A stretch of DNA of 48,185 bases, taken from assembly GCA_019114005.1 (NCBI GenBank), contig DXGH01000004.1, positions 1-48,185 of the forward strand, read 5' to 3'. The notes below the pieces were generated by a model that saw nothing but the letters and a program-made list of their open reading frames with translations, was not told the DNA's origin and did no database searches. Positions 24,624 to 33,795 of the stretch are shown piece after piece. Position 1 is the first letter of the stretch; each line of letters starts with the position of its first letter. A program made the position numbers and the translations under genes. The DNA is from Candidatus Acetatifactor stercoripullorum (GTDB lineage: Bacteria > Bacillota > Clostridia > Lachnospirales > Lachnospiraceae).

Positions 24624-25439
24624 TTAAACACCGGAATGCCGCACAATCTCCAGATCCTCGTCCTTTTTTACCACCACACCCACAAAGGGCAGCGCACTCC
24701 TTATGGTGTCCGCAGAAATTCCGCCGATCTGAAGCGCATTGACCCAGTCAATCAATTCCGAGGTGCTTGGTTTTTTGCGGATATCCCGGATAGACCTGAT
24801 ATCGTAGAACACCTCCATGGCATTTTTAAGCAGATGCTCCTCCACATCCGGGAAATGCACCCTTACGATCTCCTCCATAAGCTCCTTGGAGGGGAAATCG
24901 ATGTAGTGAAAAATACAGCGGCGAAGAAAAGCGTCCGGCAGCTCCTTTTCCGCATTGGAGGTGATAATCACAATGGGACGGTGCTTCGCCTTCACGGTTC
25001 TTTTGGTTTCGTGAATATAAAACTCCATCTGGTCAAGCTCCCAGAGAAGGTCGTTGGGAAATTCCAGATCCGCCTTGTCGATTTCATCGATCAGAAGCAC
25101 CACCTGCTCCTCGCTGTCGAAGGCCTCTCCCAGCTTGCCCAGCTTGATATACCTTGCAATATCGTCAACACCCTCCTCGCCGAACTGTCCGTCGTAGAGC
25201 CTCTGTATGGTGTCGTACACATACAGGCCTTCCTGCGCTTTTGTGGTGGACTTGATATTCCAGATGATCAGCCGCTTGCCCAGCGCCTTTGCCACAGCCT
25301 CCGCCAGCATAGTCTTTCCCGTGCCCGGCTCTCCCTTGATCAGAAGGGGCTTTTTTAACGCAATGGCTATATTTACGCTTGCCATAAGCTCATCGCTGGC
25401 CACATAATCCTTGGTTCCCTGAAATCCCTGATTTTCCAT
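24624..25439 (-). CDS. MoxR-family AAA+ ATPase
   Basis: A 271-residue AAA+ ATPase. Walker A is GEPGTGKT (residues 36-43), Walker B is VVLLIDEIDKAD, sensor 1 is IITSNAEKELPDAFLRRC with the arginine finger, and the C-terminal lid follows. The ATG at 25439 has GAGG five bases upstream; the frame stays open for 29 codons above it without a good site. It forms a pair with the downstream VWA protein, the common arrangement of MoxR systems. It is divergent from metF with 132 bp between starts. Confidence 0.92.
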   Translation of the reverse strand: MENQGFQGTKDYVASDELMASVNIAIALKKPLLIKGEPGTGKTMLAEAVAKALGKRLIIWNIKSTTKAQEGLYVYDTIQRLYDGQFGEEGVDDIARYIKLGKLGEAFDSEEQVVLLIDEIDKADLEFPNDLLWELDQMEFYIHETKRTVKAKHRPIVIITSNAEKELPDAFLRRCIFHYIDFPSKELMEEIVRVHFPDVEEHLLKNAMEVFYDIRSIRDIRKKPSTSELIDWVNALQIGGISADTIRSALPFVGVVVKKDEDLEIVRHSGV

Positions 25440-25571
25440 ATTGTCCTCATTTCTTTCTTGAAATTCATTTACCATCATGTTACGATATTCCTGTCTCAAA
25501 ATCAAGAAATATATCAAAAATATCATGCCGGCAGCGGCACATAAATATTTACGGAAAGGACAGCATATTTT

Positions 25572-26426
25572 ATGATAACCGACTTATTCAAACAAAAAAA
25601 GACCCTCTCCTTTGAGGTATTTCCTCCAAAAAAGGATGGAGAATTTGAAGCGGCCTTTGAGGTCCTGGACGCTCTCGGAAGCCTGCAGCCTGATTTCATC
25701 AGCGTTACCTACGGCGCCGGAGGAAGCCGCTCCAAAAAAACAGTGGAGATTGCCTCTTACATCCAGAACACACTGCATATTGACGCTTTGGCTCATATGA
25801 CCTGTGTAGGCAGCCGAAAAGAGGACCTTCTCAGCGTATGCGAAGAGCTTGCCCGAAACAACATAAGCCATGTGCTTGCCCTTCGCGGGGATCGTCCCAA
25901 GGATATGACAGACGAACAGTTTGAAAGCAGAGATTTCGCCCATGCAAACGATATGATGGTGTTCTTAAAGGAGCACTCCAATCTGCATCTGGCTGGCGCC
26001 TGCTATCCGGAAAAGCATTTCGAGTGCTTCAGTATGGAATCTGATTTGCAGAATTTAAAGCGCAAACAGGAGGCTGGCGCGGAATTTCTGATCACACAGC
26101 TTTTCTTTGACAACGACGCTTTTTATGCCTTCCGGGAAAAAGCCGCCGCTAAGGGAATTACCCTTCCCATCTGCGCAGGCATCATGCCCATCACCACGCC
26201 AAAGCAGATCGGCACCACCATTTCCCTCTCCGGCTCCAGCATTCCCAAGGCCCTTTCCGATATCGTGGCCGCTTACGGGGACAATCCTCAGGATATGCGC
26301 AAGGCAGGCATCGACTACGCCATCCGGCAGATAAGGGATCTGCAGCAAAATCAGGCAGACGGCATACATATCTACACCATGAACAAACCGGAAACTGCCG
26401 CCGAGATCGTAAAGGCTCTCCAATAA
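25572..26426 (+). CDS. metF: Methylenetetrahydrofolate reductase
   Basis: A 284-residue FAD-binding barrel enzyme that reduces 5,10-methylene-THF to 5-methyl-THF for methionine synthesis or, in acetogens, the methyl branch of the Wood-Ljungdahl pathway. Family marks are TLSFEVFPPK with the catalytic Glu, VTYGAGGS, HMTCVG, LALRGDRP, GACYPEKH and QLFFDN. It is a single plus-strand gene between two leftward blocks, ended by a bidirectional terminator. No S-box (SAM) riboswitch fits in the short upstream region. No other folate-pathway gene is nearby. Confidence 0.96.
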   Translation: MITDLFKQKKTLSFEVFPPKKDGEFEAAFEVLDALGSLQPDFISVTYGAGGSRSKKTVEIASYIQNTLHIDALAHMTCVGSRKEDLLSVCEELARNNISHVLALRGDRPKDMTDEQFESRDFAHANDMMVFLKEHSNLHLAGACYPEKHFECFSMESDLQNLKRKQEAGAEFLITQLFFDNDAFYAFREKAAAKGITLPICAGIMPITTPKQIGTTISLSGSSIPKALSDIVAAYGDNPQDMRKAGIDYAIRQIRDLQQNQADGIHIYTMNKPETAAEIVKALQ

Positions 26427-26430
26427 AAAA

Positions 26431-26468
26431 AGAAGGGACGCTCCCCCAGTGGAAACGTCCCTTTTCAG
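26431..26468. terminator. Bidirectional terminator between metF and gpsA
   Basis: AAGGGACG (26433-26440) pairs perfectly with CGTCCCTT (26456-26463) around a 15-base loop. The plus strand continues with TTTTC and the minus strand with CTTTTTTT, so it can end both converging genes. Confidence 0.85.
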
Positions 26469-26506
26469 ATTTCTTTCTCTACTCTTTTAAGCCGCCGTTC
26501 TTCCGA

Positions 26507-27520
26507 TCACTCCTCTTCCCAGGGAAGGTCGGACACCTCAAGCTTTCTGTCCCGCAGCATCAAATCCTTCACTGCCTGATCTGCCTTTTTCCCCTCAAAC
26601 AAAACGGCGTTTACCTGTTCAATAATAGGAAGCTGTACCTGATACTTTGCCGCAAGCTCCATGGCTGCCTTGGCGGAGTACACACCCTCCACCACCATTT
26701 TCACCTCTGCCATAGCCTCTTCCATGGTATGGCCCTGTCCGATGAGGATTCCTGCCCGGCGGTTTCGGGAGTGCATGCTGGCGCAGGTCACAATCAGATC
26801 GCCGATTCCCGTAAGTCCGCAGAAGGTTTCAAATTTTCCTCCCATAGCTGTGCCCAGTCTGGCAATCTCCGTGATTCCTCTGGTGATCAGCGCAGCCTTT
26901 GTATTGTCTCCATATCCCAGTCCGTCTGCAATTCCGGCAGCCAAAGCCACCACATTTTTCAGCGCTCCTCCCAGCTCCATTCCCAGTATATCGGGGCTGA
27001 TATACACACGAAAGACCTGATTCATAAACAGATTCTGTATGTACTCTGCCGTTTTTTTGCTTTTTGCCCCCACAACAATAGTGGTTGGAATGCCGCGCCC
27101 TACCTCCTCGGCATGGGAGGGACCTGACATCACCGCCACGTCCGCCTGCGGAATTTCCTCCTCTATGATTTCCGAAAGGGTCATCAGTGTGTGCTCCTCA
27201 ATGCCCTTTGCCACGTTTACGATCTTTTGTCTGTTCTCCACAAGGGCGCTTAACCGATGGGCCGTGGCTCTGGTATAGGAGCTGGCTACGGCCATCACCA
27301 AAAGATCCTTTCCTTCCACAGCCTCTTTATCCTCCGTAGTAAGCCTCATATCCTCCGGAAGCTTCACTCCCGGAAGCATTTTGTGCTCATGCTCCTTTTG
27401 AAGCATGGCGATCTCGCTTTCCACTGCGGACCAAACCGTAACCTGGTGTCCGTTGTTGTGCAGCAGGACAGACAATGCAATGCCCCAGCTTCCGCCGCCG
27501 ATTATACTGATTTTTGCCAT
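26507..27520 (-). CDS. gpsA: Glycerol-3-phosphate dehydrogenase [NAD(P)+]
   Basis: A 337-residue enzyme making sn-glycerol-3-phosphate from dihydroxyacetone phosphate for phospholipid synthesis. The Rossmann motif is GGGSWGIALSVLL at the N-terminus; the catalytic lysine region is GGALKNVVALAAGIADGLGYG and NTKAALITRG, with GLTGIGDLIVTC further on. It follows plsY by 33 bp, which uses its product, and lies in the order der-plsY-gpsA common in Firmicutes. Start ATG has GAGG at four bases. Confidence 0.97.
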   Translation of the reverse strand: MAKISIIGGGSWGIALSVLLHNNGHQVTVWSAVESEIAMLQKEHEHKMLPGVKLPEDMRLTTEDKEAVEGKDLLVMAVASSYTRATAHRLSALVENRQKIVNVAKGIEEHTLMTLSEIIEEEIPQADVAVMSGPSHAEEVGRGIPTTIVVGAKSKKTAEYIQNLFMNQVFRVYISPDILGMELGGALKNVVALAAGIADGLGYGDNTKAALITRGITEIARLGTAMGGKFETFCGLTGIGDLIVTCASMHSRNRRAGILIGQGHTMEEAMAEVKMVVEGVYSAKAAMELAAKYQVQLPIIEQVNAVLFEGKKADQAVKDLMLRDRKLEVSDLPWEEE

Positions 27521-27553
27521 ACGTCCTCTTTTCTGCGGTTTTTTAGTCCGCTC

Positions 27554-28228
27554 TCAATTCTTTTTTTCCACATCTACCTTATTCTTCTTAAAAAGATAAG
27601 TCTTTCTCTCTTCTCCGTGAAGCAGCCGCACAATGTTCTGCCTATGCTTCCAGTATGCCATAACTGTCAGAAACGCCGCCACTGCATACATTTCCAGAAG
27701 CTGCCCCTGGCTCATGGAGCCAAAAACTCCAAGCTGTCCACAGACGATCATTTCTATCATAAAGCCTGCGTAAACCAGCAGTGACCCCAAAGACACATAG
27801 TGGGTGGAAAAAAAGGTGCCGAAAAACAACAGGGCAGCCACCACGATAAAGTAGGGATGAAAGGCCAGAATCATCCCCGCCGTGGCGGCGATTCCTTTCC
27901 CTCCCTTAAATCCCATGTAAAAGGGAAAATTGTGCCCCAGAATGGCTCCCGCTCCCGCATAGAGACAGAGAAGATAAATGATGTCTGAATGTGCCGTGCC
28001 ATACAGCAGACGCACGATCACCACCGCCGCCACACATTTAAGGCAGTCCCCGGCAAAAACGATGAGCCCGGCCTTGGTGCCAAGCACCCGCAGGGCATTT
28101 GTAGTACCGGAATTGCCGCTTCCGTACTGACGGATGTCGATCCCATGAGCCTTTCCGTAAAAAAATGCCGTCTGAAACAACCCAAACACATAACCAATCA
28201 GCAAACAGATTACTCGTTCCATGATCAC
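27554..28228 (-). CDS. plsY: Acyl-phosphate:glycerol-3-phosphate acyltransferase PlsY
   Basis: A 224-residue membrane enzyme with five or so spans and the PlsY loops [15 protein letters not shown] and [13 protein letters not shown] and a HNFPFYMGF segment. It acylates glycerol-3-phosphate using acyl-phosphate, the first step of phosphatidic acid synthesis. The GTG at 28226-28228 overlaps the der stop codon (GTGA) and has AAAGGA six bases upstream; an ATG six bases further in is the alternative. It supplies the same pathway as the downstream gpsA. The C-terminal basic tail ([16 protein letters not shown]) is longer than usual. Confidence 0.96.
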   Translation of the reverse strand: MIMERVICLLIGYVFGLFQTAFFYGKAHGIDIRQYGSGNSGTTNALRVLGTKAGLIVFAGDCLKCVAAVVIVRLLYGTAHSDIIYLLCLYAGAGAILGHNFPFYMGFKGGKGIAATAGMILAFHPYFIVVAALLFFGTFFSTHYVSLGSLLVYAGFMIEMIVCGQLGVFGSMSQGQLLEMYAVAAFLTVMAYWKHRQNIVRLLHGEERKTYLFKKNKVDVEKKN

Positions 28229-29562
28229 TTGTTTTCCTTTCGTTCTCTTATAATGAACCGCATGGGCGTCCCCCGGAAGCCGAAGGTCTCCCGGATCTGG
28301 TTTTCAATATATCTGGTGTAGGAAAAGTGCATCAGCTCCTTGTCGTTCACAAAAATCACAAAGGTTGGCGGCTTTACGGAAGCCTGGGTAATATAATAAA
28401 GCCGCAGTCTCTTCCCCTTGTCCGACGGGGGCTGCTGCATTGCCACAGCCTCCGACATGATCTCGTTGAGCACACCGGTAGCCACACGCATGGCATGGTT
28501 TTCGCTGACCATATCTATGGTCTCAAAGAGCTTCGGCAGTCTTTGCCCTGTCTTTGCGGAAATAAAGACAATTTCAGCATAGGACATAAAGGACAGCACG
28601 TTCCTTATTCTTTCCGTAAAACGGTAAATGGTTTTATCGTCCTTTTCAATGGAATCCCATTTGTTTACCGCAATGATTACCGCCTTTCCTCTGTCATGGG
28701 CAATGCCCGCAATCTTGGCGTCCTGTTCCGTAACGCCCTCTCCGGCATCAATTACAAGCACTACAACCTCCGCCCGTTCTACGGCAGCCACCGTGCGGAC
28801 GATCATAAAGCGCTCCAGCTCCTCCTTCACTTTATTTTTCCGGCGCAGTCCCGCCGTATCAATAAAAATGTAGTTTTTTCCGTTCCGGGTAAGGGGCGTG
28901 TCCACCGCGTCCCTGGTAGTGCCCGCTATATCCGATACGATCAGGCGGTCCTCCCCAAGAATTTTGTTGATAATAGAGGATTTACCTACATTTGGTTTCC
29001 CCACGATAGCAACCCGGACGCTGTCGTCCTCTTCCTCTTCTTCTCCGGCTTCCCCGAACAGAGCCGTCACTTCTTCCAGCATATCCCCAAGCCCCATGCG
29101 GTTTATGGCAGAAATAGGATGAGGATCTCCAATTCCAAGATTATAGAATTCGTATACGTCGGCCATATACTTATCAAATTTATCCACCTTGTTTACCACA
29201 AGCACCACAGGCTTATGGGAACGGCGCAGCATATCCGCCACCTTGGCGTCCGCATCCACAAGCCCTTGCTTTACATCCACCAGAAAGATGATCACATCTG
29301 CCGTGTCGATGGCAATCTGAGCCTGCTCGCGCATCTGGGAGAGAATCACATCCTTGCTCTCCGGCTCGATTCCGCCTGTGTCAATCAGCGTAAACGTCTT
29401 ATCCAGCCAGGAAATATCCGCATAAATCCGGTCTCTGGTGATGCCGGGCGTATCCTTCACAATCGATATATTGCTGCCTGCCAGAGCGTTAAACAGCGTA
29501 GACTTTCCCACATTGGGCCTTCCTACCACTGCAACTATGGGCTTGCTCCTTTTCTTCGCCAT
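28225..29562 (-). CDS. der: Ribosome-associated GTPase Der (EngA)
   Basis: A 445-residue protein with two tandem GTPase domains, the hallmark of Der: first G1 [10 protein letters not shown]3 DTGG, G4 NKVD; second G1 [10 protein letters not shown]3 DTAG, G4 NKWD; then a KH-like C-terminal domain (residues about 355-440). The acidic linker EEEEEDD joins the G domains. Der is essential for 50S ribosomal subunit assembly. The gene follows the DUF512 gene by 15 bp and overlaps plsY by four bases. Confidence 0.98.
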   Translation of the reverse strand: MAKKRSKPIVAVVGRPNVGKSTLFNALAGSNISIVKDTPGITRDRIYADISWLDKTFTLIDTGGIEPESKDVILSQMREQAQIAIDTADVIIFLVDVKQGLVDADAKVADMLRRSHKPVVLVVNKVDKFDKYMADVYEFYNLGIGDPHPISAINRMGLGDMLEEVTALFGEAGEEEEEDDSVRVAIVGKPNVGKSSIINKILGEDRLIVSDIAGTTRDAVDTPLTRNGKNYIFIDTAGLRRKNKVKEELERFMIVRTVAAVERAEVVVLVIDAGEGVTEQDAKIAGIAHDRGKAVIIAVNKWDSIEKDDKTIYRFTERIRNVLSFMSYAEIVFISAKTGQRLPKLFETIDMVSENHAMRVATGVLNEIMSEAVAMQQPPSDKGKRLRLYYITQASVKPPTFVIFVNDKELMHFSYTRYIENQIRETFGFRGTPMRFIIRERKENK

Positions 29563-29577
29563 TTCTTTTCTCCTCTT

Positions 29578-30921
29578 TTAACCGTCAATCATGATTGCAT
29601 CCAAAAAGTCATATCCGCTTGATTTTACAATATTAACGGGAACTTGTAAAGCCTTTTCCAAATCTGAGACATGCAGATCATCCAGAAATACATCCTCTCC
29701 GCTGCGCAGCACATTCTGGGGAAGCAAAAGCCGCTCCCCCAGCTTACGCCCCGCAAGCTGGTCCCTGATATCCTGTCCCGTGAGCAGCCCGGACACGGTG
29801 ATCCGTTCTCCGAAAAAATGATTTGTGATGGGATAAAGATAAATTTTATAATTGGGAAAAGCCTCCATTACTTCCTTCACCATCCGGTCAATATAAGGAT
29901 AGGCCAGCGTCCCTGTGGCCATGGATAATTCTAAGACAGTCCCGTCTAAACGCTTTTTAGACCATTCCCCGCTCTTCCTGCGCTGATCGAGAGCCTCTCT
30001 GAATTCATTCAAAAGAAGGCGCACCATGCCTACGCCATTTTCCAGCTGCAGATAACCGTCATATCGTTCTTCCTCCGGCAGCTCTTCCCCCGCCAGTATA
30101 TACCACTCGTCGCTTGCATGGATAAAATGGATTCCAAACTTCTCATAGCAGAGCTTCTGATAATGATGGATCATTTCAAGGACCTTACAGGCGTCCTCTT
30201 TTTCAAAGGGCTCCAATGGATAAAGCCCCTCCCGGTATTTTGATAATCCCACCGGCACAACGGAGACACTCTCCAAATTAGGAATATACTCCATAAGCCT
30301 TCTTATACTGTAGTCCAGCTCCTGCCCGTCATTGATTCCTTTGCACAGCACAATCTGCCCGTTCATGCGGATTCCGGCCTGATTTAAAACATCCACCTTC
30401 TTCAGGGCCTCCCCCGCAAACCGGTTATTCAGCATACTGCACCGAAGCTTGGGATTCATGGTGTGGAAGGATATATTGATGGGAGACAGATGATATCTGC
30501 AGATTCTGTCAATATCATGATCGGACATATTTGTGAGCGTCACATAATTCCCCTGCAGAAAAGAAAGACGGGAATCATCGTCCTTGAAATACAGCGTTTC
30601 CCGCATCCCTTTGGGCATCTGGTCAATAAAGCAGAAAATACATTTGTTGCGGCAGTGGCGGTATTCATCCATAAGCCCATTTTCAAATAGGATTCCCAGA
30701 TCCTCCTCAAAATCCTTATATATCTCTAAAATCAGCTGCTCTCCGTCCCGCTTTTCCAGCAAAACTTCAAGATAGTCGTTCTGGGTCATAAATTGATAAT
30801 CAAAAATGTCCTCTATTTCCGTATCGTCAATGGCAAGAATTCTATCCCCAGGCTCTATCTCCATCTCCTGGGCTATGCTTCCCGGCGCCACCGATTTTAT
30901 CAAATGTCCCTTTTTCTGCAT
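29578..30921 (-). CDS. PDZ and radical-SAM DUF512 protein
   Basis: A 447-residue protein. Residues 5-65 are a PDZ-like domain (VAPGSIAQEMEIEPGDRIL), then a CxxxCxxC motif at Cys90, Cys94 and Cys97 (CRNKCIFC) as in radical-SAM enzymes, then the DUF512 C-terminal domain. The family is nearly always encoded next to der in Clostridia, which suggests a link to ribosome or RNA maturation, though its reaction is not known. ATG at 30921 was chosen because AAAGGAG lies four bases upstream; the longer frame would start at a TTG overlapping that site. Confidence 0.9.
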   Translation of the reverse strand: MQKKGHLIKSVAPGSIAQEMEIEPGDRILAIDDTEIEDIFDYQFMTQNDYLEVLLEKRDGEQLILEIYKDFEEDLGILFENGLMDEYRHCRNKCIFCFIDQMPKGMRETLYFKDDDSRLSFLQGNYVTLTNMSDHDIDRICRYHLSPINISFHTMNPKLRCSMLNNRFAGEALKKVDVLNQAGIRMNGQIVLCKGINDGQELDYSIRRLMEYIPNLESVSVVPVGLSKYREGLYPLEPFEKEDACKVLEMIHHYQKLCYEKFGIHFIHASDEWYILAGEELPEEERYDGYLQLENGVGMVRLLLNEFREALDQRRKSGEWSKKRLDGTVLELSMATGTLAYPYIDRMVKEVMEAFPNYKIYLYPITNHFFGERITVSGLLTGQDIRDQLAGRKLGERLLLPQNVLRSGEDVFLDDLHVSDLEKALQVPVNIVKSSGYDFLDAIMIDG

Positions 30922-30964
30922 GCCGCTCCTTTCCAAGAAACCTTTTCTTTAAAACCCCCTTCAG

Positions 30965-30993
30965 AAAAAAGACGGTTCTTTTGGAACCGTCCC
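30965..30993 (-). terminator. Intrinsic terminator after the cytidylate kinase-like gene
   Basis: A perfect 8-bp stem GACGGTTC/GAACCGTC with a 5-base loop (30971-30991) followed by six Ts on the minus strand. It begins four bases after the stop codon, so this gene is separated from the DUF512-der operon downstream. Confidence 0.9.
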
Positions 30994-30994
30994 C

Positions 30995-31603
30995 TCACTG
31001 TGCTTCCTGCATTTTTCTTCTCGCATCAATATACTGCGACAGTATCCTCACGCTCTCTTCGATTCCCAGCCTGCTGCTGTTGATGGAAAGATCATAATTT
31101 CTGGAATCTCCCCACTTTATCCTGCAGTGACTGTTGTGATACTTCTTGCGCTTTCTGTCCTTCTCCAGAATCAGCTCCTCCGCATCCTTTCTCGACTTTT
31201 GATACAGCCTCATAATCCGTTCAATCTTGGTCTCCATGTCGCCCAGCACAAAAATGGATATCAAGCCCGTATTTCCCTTAAGGATCGTCTCAGAGCAGCG
31301 CCCCACTATCACAAAGGATTCCCCTGAATCTGCTTTTTTCCGCAGATAATCAAACTGCAGCTGCGCCACATTCTGCTCCGGAGAATTATTCATTCCCCTC
31401 ACAGTCCGGGACAAAAGCTTTTTTCGTCCTGCTTCGTCAAACTCCTTTAAGACATCCCCGTCAAGGTTATTACGTCCTGCAAGCTCATCCAGCAGATTAT
31501 GATCATACAGCGGCAGCTTGTACTGATCAGCCAGTTTCTGGGCAATTTCATGCCCGCCGCTTCCGAATTCGCGTCCGATGGAAATAATCAGCTGTCCCTT
31601 CAT
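30995..31603 (-). CDS. Cytidylate kinase-like family protein
   Basis: A 202-residue P-loop protein of the cytidylate-kinase-like family (PF13189). It begins KGQLIISIGREFGSGGHEIA, the unusual P-loop of the family, with YDHNLLDELA and a GESFVIVGRCSE segment. It lacks the compact layout of true Cmk and its substrate is unknown. The ATG at 31603 has AAGGAGG seven bases upstream. It lies 54 bp downstream of a permease gene; no clear promoter was seen between them. The C-terminal part (INSSRLGIEESVRILSQYID) is helical and typical of the family. Confidence 0.87.
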   Translation of the reverse strand: MKGQLIISIGREFGSGGHEIAQKLADQYKLPLYDHNLLDELAGRNNLDGDVLKEFDEAGRKKLLSRTVRGMNNSPEQNVAQLQFDYLRKKADSGESFVIVGRCSETILKGNTGLISIFVLGDMETKIERIMRLYQKSRKDAEELILEKDRKRKKYHNSHCRIKWGDSRNYDLSINSSRLGIEESVRILSQYIDARRKMQEAQ

Positions 31604-31657
31604 CCTGTTCCCTCCTTTTTGATTCTGCCCGCATTCCAAATTGCAAGTACCGTAAAT

Positions 31658-33016
31658 TTATAAATATCTCCAGTAAATCATCAGCATGGAAATGGCTACT
31701 ACCATAATGGTGGCCGGTGCCATCACCTTGCAATACCTGCCCCATTTAATGATATGTCCGTTTTTAGCCGCCGTGGCAATTCCCACTACATTGGCGGAGG
31801 CTCCAATAGGCGTGGCGCTTCCACCCACATCGGTTCCCATGGCAAGGGCCCAGGCCAGGACGGACAAATCCACTCCCTGGGCTGCCGCAAGACTGTTGAT
31901 AATGGGAATCATGGTGGCAGCAAAGGGAATATTGTCAATAAAAGCGCTGGCTATGGCAGAAAGCCATAGGATGATAGCCAAAATGAGCATAACGTTTCCA
32001 TTGCTGATATTTCCAATAAAGGCAGCCATAAGCTGCAGAATGCCAGTCTGCTCCAATCCCCCTACCACTACAAATAATCCAATGAAGAACAAAAGCGTCT
32101 TATAATCAATCCGCTTAAGCAGTGTGGGGGCCTGCTTTCCAGAAGCAATCAGCGTCACCACTCCGATCAGGACGCCGATAAAAGAAACCGTAAGGCCTGT
32201 CTGGGCATGGGTGACCAGCAGCACAACCGCACACAGAAAAATAATGCAGCTTATAACAAAGCCCTTTTTGCTGGTGATCGCCTCCTCCGGCTTCATCACG
32301 GAAATCCCAGCCTCCCTGCCGGCTGCGGCCTGGGCCCGCAGCTGCCTGTGAAATACCAGGTAAAAATAAAGAATCACCGCAATCAGGGACACACCCGCAA
32401 TCAATCCGGTATTGGTGATAAAGTCTGAAAAGGAATATCCCAGAGAGGTTCCTATGATAATATTGGGCGGGTCTCCGCACATAGTTGCCGAACCGCCCAG
32501 ATTCGCGCAGAAAATTTCCGACAGGATCATGGGAACCGGGTTGAATTTCAGCATCTGGGACAGCTCTACGGTCACTGCCGCCAAAAAAAGAATCACGGTG
32601 ATACTGTCGATAAACATAGCCAGAAATCCTGACAGGATCATAAAAGTGAGAAATATGGGAATCACCTGGTATTTTACTGCCTTTGCAATCCGCATGCAAA
32701 GCCAGCGGAAAAATCCCACCTGGGCCATTCCCTCCACCATGATCATCATTCCCGCCACAAAGACAATGGTTTCCCAGTTGATGCCGCTTGATGCCTCCCC
32801 CGACTGTCCGGCCGTATACCAGAACTGGGGCGTGAAGATGCTCCCCACATTCAGGGTTTCCATAATGGCAGACATGCTGTGCATCCCAAATCCGAACACC
32901 AGAACCAGCGTCAGCAAAGCACAGCCCAGTGTGATAACATGTCTTTCCCAAATCTCTGTAATGATAAGAATGAACATGGCAAGAAAAATAAGAATCGCCA
33001 AAACCTGTGCAGCCAT
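31658..33016 (-). CDS. Ion-transporter-superfamily permease (ArsB/NhaD/SLC13-like)
   Basis: A 452-residue polytopic protein with about eleven spans. Two inverted-repeat signature loops are visible: NLGGSATMCGDPPNIIIGTS and, in the second half, TDVGGSATPIGASANVVG, each following a helix with an internal break, as in the ArsB/NhaD/citrate-transporter superfamily. Members exchange Na+/H+ or move anions such as dicarboxylates or arsenite; the substrate is not predictable here and no arsenic gene is nearby. It has its own promoter and AGGAGG site. Confidence 0.88.
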   Translation of the reverse strand: MAAQVLAILIFLAMFILIITEIWERHVITLGCALLTLVLVFGFGMHSMSAIMETLNVGSIFTPQFWYTAGQSGEASSGINWETIVFVAGMMIMVEGMAQVGFFRWLCMRIAKAVKYQVIPIFLTFMILSGFLAMFIDSITVILFLAAVTVELSQMLKFNPVPMILSEIFCANLGGSATMCGDPPNIIIGTSLGYSFSDFITNTGLIAGVSLIAVILYFYLVFHRQLRAQAAAGREAGISVMKPEEAITSKKGFVISCIIFLCAVVLLVTHAQTGLTVSFIGVLIGVVTLIASGKQAPTLLKRIDYKTLLFFIGLFVVVGGLEQTGILQLMAAFIGNISNGNVMLILAIILWLSAIASAFIDNIPFAATMIPIINSLAAAQGVDLSVLAWALAMGTDVGGSATPIGASANVVGIATAAKNGHIIKWGRYCKVMAPATIMVVAISMLMIYWRYL

Positions 33017-33085
33017 TTCCTATGCCTCCTCCTGCGTAAGTAAAGCTTGATTTACGGTGCAATATATTTTGTATGCACCCTGATG

Positions 33086-33114
33086 ATTGTAAATCCGAAG
33101 AGGGCAATAGTCAA
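33086..33114 (-). promoter_or_regulatory. Sigma-A promoter for the permease
   Basis: On the minus strand TTGACT (33109-33114) and TACAAT (33086-33091) are separated by exactly 17 bp. A GGTGCA/TGCACC inverted repeat (33056-33079) lies just downstream in the leader and could be an operator or hairpin. Confidence 0.75.
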
Positions 33115-33122
33115 TCTCTTTT

Positions 33123-33746
33123 TTAGGTATTTTTCATAACGATGGTTTCCACCGAATCCGCAACATGCTCGCATGCATCTGCACAGCTCTCCATACAATG
33201 GTAGATTTCCCGCCATGCAACGATCTCAAGCACATCTGTGTTCAAGTCCCGGACCCGCAATGCCGACTCCAGATATATGGCGTCGCACTCCTCTTCCGCA
33301 TGATTCAGCTCCACAATCATGGAATGAAGCTTCTCCGGCTTTTTAAAGTTTTCCAGCTCGGAAAGCATATCCTTCATCAAACGGCAGCATCCCGCTATCT
33401 TCTTTGCAAACAGAATCCCGTCCCGGGTAGCGGACTGTATCTGGTTCACGTAAAATCTCTGCAAAATCTCTTCTATTACATCGCAGACCTCGTCGATATT
33501 CTGGCTCAGCTCCGCCAGATCCTCCCGGTCGATGGGGGTCACAAACGCCTTTGCCAGCGCCGCGCTCATTTCGTGCTTTTTCTGATCCGCAGCGTGTTCA
33601 ATCTCGTGCATCTTCCCCAGCATATCTTTTATCCGGTCCGGCCGGTAGGTGGTAAGGCATTCCACAAGGTAATCCGCCGCCTTACAGCAGTAGTCCGCTG
33701 CCTCCTTAAAATTTTCATAATAAAAGCGATCTGCTTTGCTTGCCAT
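33123..33746 (-). CDS. DUF47 family PhoU-like protein
   Basis: A 207-residue all-helical DUF47 protein, distantly related to PhoU, with repeated acidic motifs that could bind metal (DREDLAELSQNIDEVCDVIEE and NHAEEECDAIYLES). DUF47 genes accompany low-affinity PiT phosphate transporters and probably control them. The ATG at 33746 follows AAAGGA by nine bases; the longer frame reading into pit lacks support. It lies 49 bp after the pit stop codon, so the two form an operon. Confidence 0.93.
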   Translation of the reverse strand: MASKADRFYYENFKEAADYCCKAADYLVECLTTYRPDRIKDMLGKMHEIEHAADQKKHEMSAALAKAFVTPIDREDLAELSQNIDEVCDVIEEILQRFYVNQIQSATRDGILFAKKIAGCCRLMKDMLSELENFKKPEKLHSMIVELNHAEEECDAIYLESALRVRDLNTDVLEIVAWREIYHCMESCADACEHVADSVETIVMKNT

Positions 33747-33795
33747 ATCTGTGTTTCCTTTCTTTTTCAGTATGTATCCGCCGATTCTGATTTTC

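Noticed and set aside
25440..25571. SAM riboswitch (S-box) before metF
   Set aside because: The divergent gap is 132 bp, and no S-box core or antiterminator/terminator pair is visible.
28327..29622. A 431-codon open frame on the plus strand opposite der
   Set aside because: It mirrors the codon pattern of der, a certain gene on the other strand, and its translation resembles no family.
32115..33107. A 330-codon minus-strand frame overlapping the permease gene
   Set aside because: Shadow of the permease; composition is rich in Gly, His and Arg with no membrane pattern.
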